A stretch of DNA of 64,000 nt from Flavobacterium sp. FEMGT703F (GTDB taxonomy: Bacteria > Bacteroidota > Bacteroidia > Flavobacteriales > Flavobacteriaceae). The notes under the pieces were generated by a model. It was not told the DNA's origin, ran no database searches, and saw only the letters and a program-made list of their open reading frames with translations. The DNA is taken from assembly GCA_002786385.1 (NCBI GenBank), contig PGCN01000025.1:1-64000 (forward strand), read 5' to 3'. The translations under genes were made by a program, and so were the position numbers. Below, in pieces: positions 52,479-60,885 of this stretch. The first letter of the stretch is position 1. Every line of letters starts with the position of its first letter.

Positions 52479-53048
52479 TTAGTTCGAACAATCCGACTGG
52501 CAAACATCAAAGTACATGCCCCAGCTATCTTCGTTGAAGCGCTCTCCGGTAGACCAAGCGCTTTCCACTTGTACGATTTCACCACTCGAATCGGTTTTGT
52601 AAACCTCTGCATACGCTGAGATTATAAAGCATTTTCTCAAGTTGGTTTTAGGAAATGTGTATATTACGCTTTGTGTACCTTCGCTGAGTGTTTGTTGGAT
52701 TGGGAAAAATTCAACATTAGGATTACCCAATCTGGTTAGCGGAATTAATCTTTGATCGCCAACATAGAGATGTGTTTTTCTCAAATGCCAATTGATACTG
52801 GCTTGGTATTCAACATAAAGATTATCTTGGTCAAAATACACTTTAATGTCACCGGCATCGTATCGCTGTCCGGCAAGTAATTCACTGTGCGCACACGGAG
52901 TTAGGTTGTCTATTGGTGCTGCTGCTACGGCTGTACTCATTGAAGCTTGGCGAGCTGTAGCATTAGTTTCTGAAACATTTTCTGTTTCACACGAGGTCAT
53001 TGTCAAGGCTAAGGCGCCCATAAACAAAAGTAAAGATTTTGATGTCAT
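52479..53048 (-). CDS. Hypothetical lipoprotein
   Basis: A 189-residue protein with a lipoprotein signal (MTSKSLLLFMGALALTMTSC, lipobox MTSC). A Ser/Thr/Ala-rich linker leads into a beta-rich body (CAHSELLAGQRYDAGDIKVYFDQDNLYVEYQASINWHLRKTHLYVGD, then YTFPKTNLRKCFIISAYAEVYK). It ends in a DVCQSDC motif, and several cysteines suggest disulfides. I recognise no family. It is alone, with an AT-rich gap of about 190 bases upstream. Confidence 0.75.
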   Translation of the reverse strand: MTSKSLLLFMGALALTMTSCETENVSETNATARQASMSTAVAAAPIDNLTPCAHSELLAGQRYDAGDIKVYFDQDNLYVEYQASINWHLRKTHLYVGDQRLIPLTRLGNPNVEFFPIQQTLSEGTQSVIYTFPKTNLRKCFIISAYAEVYKTDSSGEIVQVESAWSTGERFNEDSWGMYFDVCQSDCSN

Positions 53049-53209
53049 ATTTTTTGTAGATTTAGGACTGCTAAAATAGTAATTATATCCATGAAGTAAA
53101 CAAAAAAATCGATGAAATGCATATTATTATAAAATATATAAATATAATATTACAAAATACAAAAACAAAACCTGTAAGTAAAACATAAGTCATATCGTTT
53201 AAAATTGAC

Positions 53210-53217
53210 TATTTTTG
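53210..53217 (+). promoter_or_regulatory. -7 box of gpsA
   Basis: TATTTTTG matches TAnnTTTG, 21 bases before the ATG at 53239. The AT-rich upstream sequence holds no clear TTG at the expected distance. Confidence 0.45.
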
Positions 53218-53238
53218 GACAGTAAAAAAGAATCTCTT

Positions 53239-54234
53239 ATGAACAATTCACCAAAATTTGCTGTAATAGGCGGCGGAAGTTGGGCTACAGCCATAGCCAA
53301 GATGCTATGCGTAAACTTACCTGAAATTGCTTGGTATATGAGAAGCCAATCGGCCATAGACCATTTAAAAGCGGAAAAGCACAATCCTAATTACTTGAGT
53401 TCGGTTGAGTTTGATACTAAAAAATTACGACTCACCAGTGATATAAATGAAGCCATAGCTTATGCGGATTATCTCATTTTTGCCATACCATCTGCTTTCT
53501 TAAGTAAAGAGTTAGAGAAATTAACCGTCGATTTAAAAGGCAAAGTGATTTTCTCAGCTATTAAAGGAATTGTTCCCGAAACTTTTTTGATAGTTGGTGA
53601 ACATTTCCATAAAAATTTCGATATACCTTATGACAATATAGGCGTTATCACCGGACCGTGTCATGCGGAAGAAGTCGCCTTAGAAAGGCTTTCTTATTTG
53701 ACTATTGCTTGTTCCGATTCAGAAAAAGCAAAAGTAGTAGCCAATCATTTGAGTTGCCATTTTATCAAAACCAAAATTTCCGACGATATCATTGGTACTG
53801 AATATGCAGCAATGTTGAAAAACATTTATGCTATTGCCGCCGGAATTGCACATGGTTTGGGTTATGGCGATAATTTCCAATCGGTGATTATGAGTAATGC
53901 TATACGCGAGATGAAGCGATTCATTAAGAAAGTGCACAAGATGAAGCGAAATATCAACAATTCAGCTTATTTGGGCGATTTGTTGGTAACCGGTTATTCT
54001 GTTTTTTCCCGAAACCGTATGTTTGGGAACATGATTGGTAAAGGCTATACCGTTCAGGCGGCGCAACACGAAATGAGTATGGTGGCCGAAGGCTATTACG
54101 CCGTAAAAAGCGCTTACAAACTCAACCAAGACTATAAGGCCAAAACACCAATCATTGATGCGGTATATGAGGTTTTATACGAAGGCAAAGAAGCCAAAAA
54201 AGTATTCAAAAAACTAACCGAAAAACTGGACTAA
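53239..54234 (+). CDS. gpsA: Glycerol-3-phosphate dehydrogenase (NAD(P))
   Basis: A 331-residue GpsA that reduces dihydroxyacetone phosphate for phospholipid synthesis. The NAD-binding motif is FAVIGGGSWATAIAKML (residues 7-23). The conserved Lys is in VIFSAIKGIVPE, and VITGPCHAEEVALERLSYL is present. The catalytic Lys region is GTEYAAMLKNIYAIAAGIAHGLGYGDN. The frame opens at 53215, after the -7 box, but MNNSPKFAVIGGG at 53239 is the normal start. A 72-codon ORF follows after one base. Confidence 0.95.
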   Translation: MNNSPKFAVIGGGSWATAIAKMLCVNLPEIAWYMRSQSAIDHLKAEKHNPNYLSSVEFDTKKLRLTSDINEAIAYADYLIFAIPSAFLSKELEKLTVDLKGKVIFSAIKGIVPETFLIVGEHFHKNFDIPYDNIGVITGPCHAEEVALERLSYLTIACSDSEKAKVVANHLSCHFIKTKISDDIIGTEYAAMLKNIYAIAAGIAHGLGYGDNFQSVIMSNAIREMKRFIKKVHKMKRNINNSAYLGDLLVTGYSVFSRNRMFGNMIGKGYTVQAAQHEMSMVAEGYYAVKSAYKLNQDYKAKTPIIDAVYEVLYEGKEAKKVFKKLTEKLD

Positions 54235-54235
54235 G

Positions 54236-54454
54236 ATGAGCGAGCGTTGGAAATATCAAATAAAAACGGGTGGACTTTGGGGCGTGTTCATGGTTGTTTT
54301 CATGACCTTGTTTGAAATTGGCGAAAAACCATTGGCCCAACAACTGCATTCCGGAGAGTTCTATTTCAGAGCTATTGCTTATGTAATTTTAGGAATTTTT
54401 ATTTTGGGCTATTTCAATTGGAAAGCCAAAATCAAAAGAGAGAACGGCCAATAA
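54236..54454 (+). CDS. Small two-helix membrane protein
   Basis: A 72-residue protein with two hydrophobic segments (about 15-30 and 46-64) and basic ends (KYQIKTG, KAKIKRENG). No family is recognised with confidence. It starts one base after the gpsA stop, so it is co-transcribed. It ends one base before the convergent 54456 gene. Confidence 0.7.
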   Translation: MSERWKYQIKTGGLWGVFMVVFMTLFEIGEKPLAQQLHSGEFYFRAIAYVILGIFILGYFNWKAKIKRENGQ

Positions 54455-54455
54455 C

Positions 54456-54863
54456 TTATCTTACGATAACACCGTTTACAAACAAAATAGGCACTTCTTC
54501 TGTAGCACGCTCGTTAATCATGTTTTTACGGAAAGTGAACTTCTTATCGTATAAAGTGTTGCCAATAAAATAAGTCACCATAAACTCGTTGTTGAGTTCC
54601 AATACGCTTTTTTCCACCATTTCTATTTTAACGGCTGAAACCGATGGCACTTGCATAAATGCGTGACGCAGGAGCGACGTTTTTTTCATTTCCCCATCAA
54701 TTGTACCAAAAGCCTTAGAAACGACCATTACAGAGTCTAAATCAAAGTCGGAGTCGTTAATCAAATACACATACCAAACCTTTTCCATAAAGTCGTCGCT
54801 CCATTCTTGAACGGCGGCCAGGAATACGTTTTCTACTTTTGGGATGGTGATGTCTGCTTTCAT
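54456..54863 (-). CDS. Conserved hypothetical protein downstream of pheS
   Basis: A 135-residue cytosolic protein without signal or membrane segment. It is rich in beta strands (VWYVYLINDSDFDLDSVMVVSKAFGTIDG, ELNNEFMVTYFIGNTLYDKKFTFRKNMI). I recall homologues next to pheS in flavobacteria, sometimes mislabelled as PheRS alpha; this protein has no synthetase motif. It is separated from pheS by the second copy of the 68-base repeat and is read in the same direction. Confidence 0.75.
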   Translation of the reverse strand: MKADITIPKVENVFLAAVQEWSDDFMEKVWYVYLINDSDFDLDSVMVVSKAFGTIDGEMKKTSLLRHAFMQVPSVSAVKIEMVEKSVLELNNEFMVTYFIGNTLYDKKFTFRKNMINERATEEVPILFVNGVIVR

Positions 54864-54868
54864 TTTTT

Positions 54869-54936
54869 AGGGATAAGGGATAAGTCAAAAGGGATAAGTA
54901 AAAGTTCTTATGTCTTTTCCCTTATCCCTTTTGACT
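54869..54936 (-). repeat. 68-base post-stop repeat, copy 2 (after pheS)
   Basis: The complement matches 50543-50610 in 60 of 68 positions. It contains a perfect 17-bp inverted repeat, AAGTCAAAAGGGATAAG (54882-54898) and its complement at 54921-54937. It begins a few bases after the pheS stop, in the sense orientation of pheS, as copy 1 does after gmk. Confidence 0.78.
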
Positions 54937-54941
54937 TTTAT

Positions 54942-55961
54942 TTATATACTCGACTTAAACTGCTCCAAGAAACGAACGTCATTTTCATAGAACATACGAA
55001 TATCGCCAATTTGGTATAGTAACATAGCGATACGCTCGATACCCATTCCAAAGGCGAAACCGTTGTATTCTTCCGGGTTGATGCCGCAGTTTTTCAATAC
55101 ATTCGGATCAACCATACCACAACCCATGATTTCCAACCATCCGGTTCCTTTGGTAATGCGGTAGTCTGTTTCGGTTTTTAATCCCCAGTAAATATCAACT
55201 TCAGCACTTGGTTCGGTGAAAGGGAAATAACTCGGTCTCAAACGGATTTTCGACTTCCCGAACATTTCTTTAGTGAAGTATAAAAGGGTTTGCTTTAAGT
55301 CGGCAAACGATACATCTTTGTCTATGTACAAACCTTCGACTTGGTGGAAAATACAGTGCGAACGTGAAGAAACGGCTTCGTTACGGAAAACTCTTCCTGG
55401 AGAAATGGTACGAATAGGCGGTTTATTATTTTCCATATAACGCACCTGAACCGATGAAGTGTGTGTTCTTAACAATACATCGGGATTGGTTTGGATGAAA
55501 AACGTGTCTTGCATATCTCTCGCCGGATGGTATTCCGGTAAGTTCAAAGCGGTAAAGTTGTGCCAATCGTCTTCAATTTCCGGACCTTCGGAAACATTAA
55601 ATCCGATGGTCGAGAAAATATCAATGATTTGGTTTTTTACAATGGATATCGGATGGCGAGAACCAATCGAAATCGGCTCAGCAGGACGCGTTAAATCGCC
55701 ATAGAAACCTTTTACTTCTTCTTTGCTTTCCAATTCTTCCTGAATGGCTTTTACCTTTTCTTCAGCGACCGTTTTCAGGGTGTTGATTACCTGTCCGAAG
55801 TCTTTTTTCTGGTCGTTCGGGATATTTTTGAATTCGGTAAAAAGTTCTTTTAATAAACCTTTACTACCCAAATATTTAATGCGGAATTGTTCTAAAGCTT
55901 CTTTGTTTTTGGCATTGAACGCTTTAGCTTCTTCAATATGTTCTTTAATCTTGTCTATCAT
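54942..55961 (-). CDS. pheS: Phenylalanyl-tRNA synthetase alpha subunit
   Basis: A 339-residue class II synthetase subunit. It has an N-terminal coiled coil (about 1-85), then [54 protein letters not shown]. Motif 2 is in [24 protein letters not shown] and motif 3 is [17 protein letters not shown] near the C-terminus. [13 protein letters not shown] is also typical. pheT is not adjacent. Confidence 0.96.
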   Translation of the reverse strand: MIDKIKEHIEEAKAFNAKNKEALEQFRIKYLGSKGLLKELFTEFKNIPNDQKKDFGQVINTLKTVAEEKVKAIQEELESKEEVKGFYGDLTRPAEPISIGSRHPISIVKNQIIDIFSTIGFNVSEGPEIEDDWHNFTALNLPEYHPARDMQDTFFIQTNPDVLLRTHTSSVQVRYMENNKPPIRTISPGRVFRNEAVSSRSHCIFHQVEGLYIDKDVSFADLKQTLLYFTKEMFGKSKIRLRPSYFPFTEPSAEVDIYWGLKTETDYRITKGTGWLEIMGCGMVDPNVLKNCGINPEEYNGFAFGMGIERIAMLLYQIGDIRMFYENDVRFLEQFKSSI

Positions 55962-56000
55962 CGGTCGTACTTTGAAGGGGCAAATTTAGTGAAAAGTTCT

Positions 56001-56059
56001 GATTTAAGAATGAAGAATAACGAATGCTGATGGCAGATTTTTAAAAAACATCTTAAATC
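56001..56059. repeat. Inverted repeat in the pheS upstream gap
   Basis: GATTTAAGA (56001-56009) and TCTTAAATC (56051-56059) are perfect complements. Low-complexity words such as TTCATCAATCTTCAATCC continue to the stop of the 56089 gene. It has no T-run. Confidence 0.45.
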
Positions 56060-56088
56060 AAAAATCCTTGTTCATCAATCTTCAATCC

Positions 56089-56445
56089 TTATTCAATCAC
56101 TTCTCTTTCTAAAAAATAGTTCACAATCGCTTCTTTCATTAAAACCGATTGTTCGCCGGCTTTTAAAGGTGGTAAGGCTTCTTTAACTTTATAATGCGGC
56201 CAACCGTCTTTGTCGAAATAGTCGAATTCGTAATAACCGTAAGGTTCGAGCAATCGGCAAATGGCGATGTGCATCAGGTTAAGTTTCTCGTCTTTTTTGA
56301 AGGTTTGGTGTACTTTTCCGAGTTCTTGTACTCCAATTAAGTATATAATGGCATCTAAATCGAGCATTTCTCCATCAGAAAACTGATTGGAAAGGAGATG
56401 CACCACTTTTTCCCAGCGTTGTTTTAATTGTTCGTCTCTTGACAC
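56089..56445 (-). CDS. Conserved hypothetical protein
   Basis: A 118-residue soluble, mostly helical protein with a strongly charged N-terminus (MSRDEQLKQRWEKVVHLLSNQF). Its middle is EMLDLDAIIYLIGVQELGKVHQTFKKDEKLNLMHIAICRLLEPYGYYEF. It seems specific to Bacteroidetes (recalled); no catalytic motif is visible. It sits between the Bat operon and pheS on the same strand. It is probably a separate unit, since about 100 bases separate it from batE. Confidence 0.75.
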   Translation of the reverse strand: MSRDEQLKQRWEKVVHLLSNQFSDGEMLDLDAIIYLIGVQELGKVHQTFKKDEKLNLMHIAICRLLEPYGYYEFDYFDKDGWPHYKVKEALPPLKAGEQSVLMKEAIVNYFLEREVIE

Positions 56446-56548
56446 AGCAATATTAGATTTTAGATTTTAAATATCAGATTTAATATTCAAATCGTAATTA
56501 GGTTGGCAAAGATAATCATACTAACCTTTAATTGCGGACCATAGACCA

Positions 56549-57316
56549 CTAATTCTTAATCTCTTTAATTGCGCTTTCCTCTATCCAACCGGTTGTTTCG
56601 TCGGTGAGTTCGACTTTTTTCCAATTGGCGATGCTTTCCAAGATGTACACTTTGGTGCCCTCGTGTAAAACGGTAGCATCAGGACTATTTACTTTTGGTT
56701 CGTTTTTCAAAGCCGTAGCTTCTGCGAAAATGATGGCCGGTTTTTCGTTGTTCATTCGGTTTTTCTCATAAAATCCGGAACTTGCGGCCAAGCCAATACC
56801 TAAAATCCATACAAACATGCCGAAGAAGAAAATCCGCTTTACTACTGCTTGTTGCGAAAAGTAATACCCAGCAAAAAAGGCCAAAAACAAGAAGGCAAAA
56901 ACTACCGCTATCCAAGCCCATGTATCGTAGTAATAACTCGAGGTAAAATCAGAGATTAGTTTGTGAAAGCCTACTTTCGGAATCACCTTTATGTCATCAA
57001 TGGTCATCTTTCGGGCAAAATCGAGGTTGGTTTTGATTTCTTCGTCATTCGGGTTAAGCAACAACGCTTTTTCGTAATTGTAAATAGCCGGTGCTACTTG
57101 ATGCAATTTATAGTAGGCATTGCCTAAATTAAAATATACTTCGGCCGATTCTTGACCGGAATTAATAATGCTTTCATAACTCGCAACAGCGGCTTTGTAA
57201 TTTTCCTTTTGGTAATATTGGTTGCCTTCTTCAAAGGAAGAGGTTGCGGGCGGTACTGGTGATTCGGCTCTTAAAACACCGGAAAAAATTAAAAACAACA
57301 GGAATATCTTTTTCAT
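56549..57316 (-). CDS. batE: BatE-like TPR and SH3 protein
   Basis: A 255-residue envelope protein with a signal peptide (MKKIFLLFLIFSGVLRA) and two TPR units. The units are SSFEEGNQYYQKENYKAAVASYESII and AEVYFNLGNAYYKLHQVAPAIYNYEKALLLNPNDEE. Two membrane helices follow (about 135-155 and 165-183). The C-terminal SH3-like domain (KVNSPDATVLHEGTKVYILESIANWKKVELTDETTGWIEESAI) is last. It is the final gene of the Bat aerotolerance operon, ten bases after batD. Confidence 0.87.
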   Translation of the reverse strand: MKKIFLLFLIFSGVLRAESPVPPATSSFEEGNQYYQKENYKAAVASYESIINSGQESAEVYFNLGNAYYKLHQVAPAIYNYEKALLLNPNDEEIKTNLDFARKMTIDDIKVIPKVGFHKLISDFTSSYYYDTWAWIAVVFAFLFLAFFAGYYFSQQAVVKRIFFFGMFVWILGIGLAASSGFYEKNRMNNEKPAIIFAEATALKNEPKVNSPDATVLHEGTKVYILESIANWKKVELTDETTGWIEESAIKEIKN

Positions 57317-57325
57317 GATCTTATC

Positions 57326-59095
57326 TTATTTGAGTTGTTTTTCCAAATTAGAGATGATTTCAACTGCCTTTTCATAATCTTGCTGAATGGCGGTGTCAGA
57401 AGACGGCGCGTATCGTGCAAATTCGCAATTTTCGGTCAAGGTAAGGAACTCGGAAATGGTTTCCGATTGTGCATTTCTTTCCGTTAGAATCTCCCTTATT
57501 TTCTCCTTACTCATATCGGAAGTTTCGATGTTCAATTTGGCTTTCAAGAAATTGTGCAGCGCCTTTTCCAAAGCGATGTAAAACGGTTCTTTTTGGCCCA
57601 ATTGCTTCTTAGCTTCCGATAAATATTTCTTGGCCAAAGCATTCGATTTTCTGATTTTATTGCCCACCACATCATTATCGATAGCACGTTTTCTGCGGCG
57701 ACCTACAATGAGCAATGGAATCGCTAAAAATGGTAAAGCTACCAATGAGTAAAACAAACCGGAACCTAAGAAATCTTCTTTTTCCATCGATTTCAAGCTG
57801 GTTTTTGGTTTGATGAAAGCGAAAGATTTGGCCACTTCCACTTTGTTTTTGGTTACTTCAGTTGGGTTGGATTTTTCTCCCGAAGCCACACTCGGACCAT
57901 CTAAAACGGTAATCGTTATGGGTTGTGAAGTAATGGTCTTGTAACGTCCCGAAGCCAAATCGAAATAACTGAAACTAAGCGGCTTGATTTGGTAACTGCC
58001 TTTGTACTGCGGAATGATGGTATACTTATCCGTGATTCTTCCGGTCATACCGGTTAAAGGAGTGGATACGTTTTCCTCGTGTACCGGATCATACATTTCC
58101 AAAGCAGTCGGCACTACCGGTTTAGGTAAAGAGAACAGTTTTAAGTTGCCTTTTCCGATGACACTCAATGTTAAGTCTAACGATTCTCCATTTTTTAAAG
58201 TAGTTTTAGAAGGATTCACTTTGAAATCAAATTGCCCGACAGCACCGGAAAAATCAACCGGTTTGCCACTTTCCGGCAAGGCTCTTACATTGATGATTTT
58301 GCTGCCAGCCGAAACGCGTTTGCTGTCTTCGACCATAATGGGTTGGCCCCAAAAGTTACGTCTATTACTTGGCACTTGACAATCGATATCAAGTGATAGC
58401 GGTTCGATTTCCAGTTTACCCGATTTTTGCGGATACAGTACTGTTTTTCTCAGAACCACATACCGATAGCGTTCACCCTTAAACATGCCTTCTTCGGCTT
58501 TCAGTTGCTTGATATCGATATTTTGCGACAAGAAATCGTTGTATTTGGGTTTGTTCAATTCGCGCCAATTCGAAATACCAATGCTGTAACTGAAATACAA
58601 TTTGTACACCACAGTAATCGGTTCGTTGAGGTACGGATTCGATTTCGAAATATCGGCCACCAAATAAATGTTATCATCGGCACTAACTGCCGGCGCTTCA
58701 TTCGGATCTTTCGGAATTTCAACGGCATTGGTCACGTTGATTTTCACCGGTGACGTTTTGTAGATTTGACCGTTAATCTCGATAGCCGCTTGTTTGATGG
58801 TTAATTGCCCTTTTTGGGTTGGCAATAAAATATAGATATATGACTTGTTAAAAGAACTCTTTCCGTTAATCCAGGATTGGCTAACGGATTGACTTGGTCC
58901 GCCAATGACGCGAAAACCCGAAGCTTCAAAATTAGGCGCTACAAAGTTATCACCGTCGGCATTCATATTGAACTCGATGCGGAGGCGTTCGTTGATGCCC
59001 AAGGTATTTTTGCTCACCTTGGCCTCAAATTGTACTTGGGCAGAAAGCGATTGCGCAATCAAAAACAGTAATAGCAATATCCTTTTCATCTTCAA
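57326..59095 (-). CDS. batD: BatD-like protein
   Basis: A 589-residue protein with a signal peptide (MKMKRILLLLFLIAQSLSAQ). Several Ig-like or beta-sandwich regions follow (about 20-400): VQFEAKVSKNTLGINERLRIEFNMNADGDNFVAPNFEASGFRVIGGPSQSVS is the family opening. One membrane helix lies near 445-465 (LFYSLVALPFLAIPLLIVG). The cytosolic helical tail has LKAKLNIETSDMSKEKIREILTER. It is the oxygen-tolerance BatD component and starts six bases after the batC stop. Confidence 0.9.
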   Translation of the reverse strand: MKMKRILLLLFLIAQSLSAQVQFEAKVSKNTLGINERLRIEFNMNADGDNFVAPNFEASGFRVIGGPSQSVSQSWINGKSSFNKSYIYILLPTQKGQLTIKQAAIEINGQIYKTSPVKINVTNAVEIPKDPNEAPAVSADDNIYLVADISKSNPYLNEPITVVYKLYFSYSIGISNWRELNKPKYNDFLSQNIDIKQLKAEEGMFKGERYRYVVLRKTVLYPQKSGKLEIEPLSLDIDCQVPSNRRNFWGQPIMVEDSKRVSAGSKIINVRALPESGKPVDFSGAVGQFDFKVNPSKTTLKNGESLDLTLSVIGKGNLKLFSLPKPVVPTALEMYDPVHEENVSTPLTGMTGRITDKYTIIPQYKGSYQIKPLSFSYFDLASGRYKTITSQPITITVLDGPSVASGEKSNPTEVTKNKVEVAKSFAFIKPKTSLKSMEKEDFLGSGLFYSLVALPFLAIPLLIVGRRRKRAIDNDVVGNKIRKSNALAKKYLSEAKKQLGQKEPFYIALEKALHNFLKAKLNIETSDMSKEKIREILTERNAQSETISEFLTLTENCEFARYAPSSDTAIQQDYEKAVEIISNLEKQLK

Positions 59096-59100
59096 TAGTT

Positions 59101-59835
59101 TTACCAGTCTTTTTCGGCTTTTTTAGGGTTGGTTCTTACTTTTTGTTGGTTGACTTTATCCTGAACTTTTTTCTCTTCATTGTTTACGGCATCGAGCAAG
59201 TTTTGCAAACGTTGTTTGGAAACGCCGCCCGGTTGCGGTTGTGGTTTGTTGCCGTTTTGGTCTTTGTCTTTCTGATCTTTATTTTGGTCTTTTTGATCCT
59301 TATTTTTGTCCTTATCTTTATTGTCTTGTTGGTCTTTGTTCTTTTTCTGGTCTTCCTTTTGGTTTTTTTTGTCTTTGCTCTTGTCGTCGTTTTTCTTCGG
59401 CGGATTGTCTTTTAAGAACTTTTTCGCCAAAGCATAATTGTAACGGGTTTCGTCATCGCTCGGATTATTGCGCAACGCATTTTTATAGGCTTCAACCGCA
59501 CCGGAATAATCTTTGGCTTTCATCAAAATGTTACCAAGGTTGTGGTAAATGCGGTGTTTATCGGCTTTGTTTTTGGCATTGCTCAAGGCTTTTGCATAAT
59601 GGTATTTGGCCTCGTTAGGTTGATTTTGACGGTAAATAGCATTCCCCAAATTGTATGAAGCGATAGCTTTTTTTGGATTTTTGGATTCTGATATACGGTA
59701 TTCGGCTTCGGCTTCGGCGTATTTTTTTTCGGCAAAGGTTTCGTTGCCTTGAGGCAAATTTTTATCTGCTTCTTTTTCTTGGGCTTTTGCCAAAAAAGAA
59801 GTCACGAGCAAACCGTAAAGCAATATCTTTTTCAT
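59101..59835 (-). CDS. batC: BatC-like TPR protein
   Basis: A 244-residue protein with a signal peptide (MKKILLYGLLVTSFLAKAQ). About three TPR units follow (residues 25-145), including ASYNLGNAIYRQNQPNEAKYHYAKAL and YHNLGNILMKAKDYSGAVEAYKNALRNNPSDDETRYNYALA. The C-terminus is a long Lys/Asp/Gln-rich disordered tract (about 150-205, KDKNKDQKDQNKDQKD). It overlaps batB by one base and acts with BatB and BatD in the envelope complex. Confidence 0.88.
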   Translation of the reverse strand: MKKILLYGLLVTSFLAKAQEKEADKNLPQGNETFAEKKYAEAEAEYRISESKNPKKAIASYNLGNAIYRQNQPNEAKYHYAKALSNAKNKADKHRIYHNLGNILMKAKDYSGAVEAYKNALRNNPSDDETRYNYALAKKFLKDNPPKKNDDKSKDKKNQKEDQKKNKDQQDNKDKDKNKDQKDQNKDQKDKDQNGNKPQPQPGGVSKQRLQNLLDAVNNEEKKVQDKVNQQKVRTNPKKAEKDW

Positions 59836-60872
59836 TAATTTTTCTCGTTAAACAGATTCATTTTTTCTACCCATTTGGTTTTTTTCTCCAACAAGAAAAC
59901 ATCCAAAAACAGCAAGAAGAATGCAAATCCTAAGAACCATTGGAACTGCGATTTGAAGTCGGCCATTTGTGTGCTTTCAAATTCGGTTCTTTGGATGTTA
60001 TCTAAAGCATTTTTAACATAATCCAAAACACCTTTGGTTGAATTACCGTCTACATATCCGCCGCCGGTGGCTTTGGCTATTTCTCGTAATATTTCGGTAT
60101 TTCTTTTGGTGATCACCACTTCGTCATTTTGGTCACGTTGGAACGATTCTACTACGCCGTTTCGTTTGAGCGGAATCGGTCCGCCTTTTTCACTTCCTAC
60201 TCCTATGGTAATGATTTTCATCCCAATTTTTTTGGCTTCTGCGGCTGCATCGACCGAACCTTCGGCGTGGTCTTCTCCGTCGCTGATGATGATGAGTAGT
60301 TTGTTCGTCTTTTCTTTCTTATCTACAAACGTAGTGGCTAAGGTTATTGCTTGGTCGATGGAAGTCCCTTGGGCCGAAATAATGCCGGGATTCATGCCTT
60401 GCAAAAACATTTTGGCCACGCTGTAATCGGTGGTAATCGGCAACACCGGAAACGCACTGCCCGAGTAAGCAATGATTCCGATACGGTCGCTGCCTAAATT
60501 ATTGATGATTTGCGAAACCAATTGCTTGCTTTTTTCCAAACGACTTGGCGCGACATCTTCGGCCAGCATACTTTTAGAAACGTCAATAGCAAAAACGATA
60601 TCGATACCTTCGCGTTTTACGGTTTCGATTTTGGTGCCCATTTTCGGGTTGACCAAACCAATAATCAAACAAGTTAGGGCCAAAAGCAACAAGACTAATT
60701 TCAAAATCGGTTTGAAAACCGATTGCTCCGGACTTAATTTTTTGATCAACGCTATGTCACCAAACTCCCGTTGCTTCTTGCGTTTCCAGTATTGTACATA
60801 CAAGAAAAGAAGCGTTAGTGCCGGAATAACCGCTAACCAATAAAAATATCCTTTTTCTTCTAACTCGTACAT
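59835..60872 (-). CDS. batB: BatB von Willebrand factor A protein
   Basis: A 345-residue membrane protein. N-terminal helices (about 9-26 and 58-76) are followed by a VWA domain whose MIDAS motif is FAIDVSKSMLAEDV (about 93-106). LIIISDGEDHAEG is also typical, and a C-terminal helix is near 315-332. The ORF extends to 60977, but that part overlaps batA and is not membrane-like. MYELEEKGYFYW at 60872 is the likely start. It runs 14 bases after the batA stop. Confidence 0.9.
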   Translation of the reverse strand: MYELEEKGYFYWLAVIPALTLLFLYVQYWKRKKQREFGDIALIKKLSPEQSVFKPILKLVLLLLALTCLIIGLVNPKMGTKIETVKREGIDIVFAIDVSKSMLAEDVAPSRLEKSKQLVSQIINNLGSDRIGIIAYSGSAFPVLPITTDYSVAKMFLQGMNPGIISAQGTSIDQAITLATTFVDKKEKTNKLLIIISDGEDHAEGSVDAAAEAKKIGMKIITIGVGSEKGGPIPLKRNGVVESFQRDQNDEVVITKRNTEILREIAKATGGGYVDGNSTKGVLDYVKNALDNIQRTEFESTQMADFKSQFQWFLGFAFFLLFLDVFLLEKKTKWVEKMNLFNEKN

Positions 60873-60885
60873 AATCAATGAGGCA

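Noticed and set aside
59143..59618. Hydrophobic + strand ORFs opposite batC
   Set aside because: They are the complement of the Lys/Asp/Gln-rich tail and read as Val/Phe/Leu strings; not credible membrane proteins.
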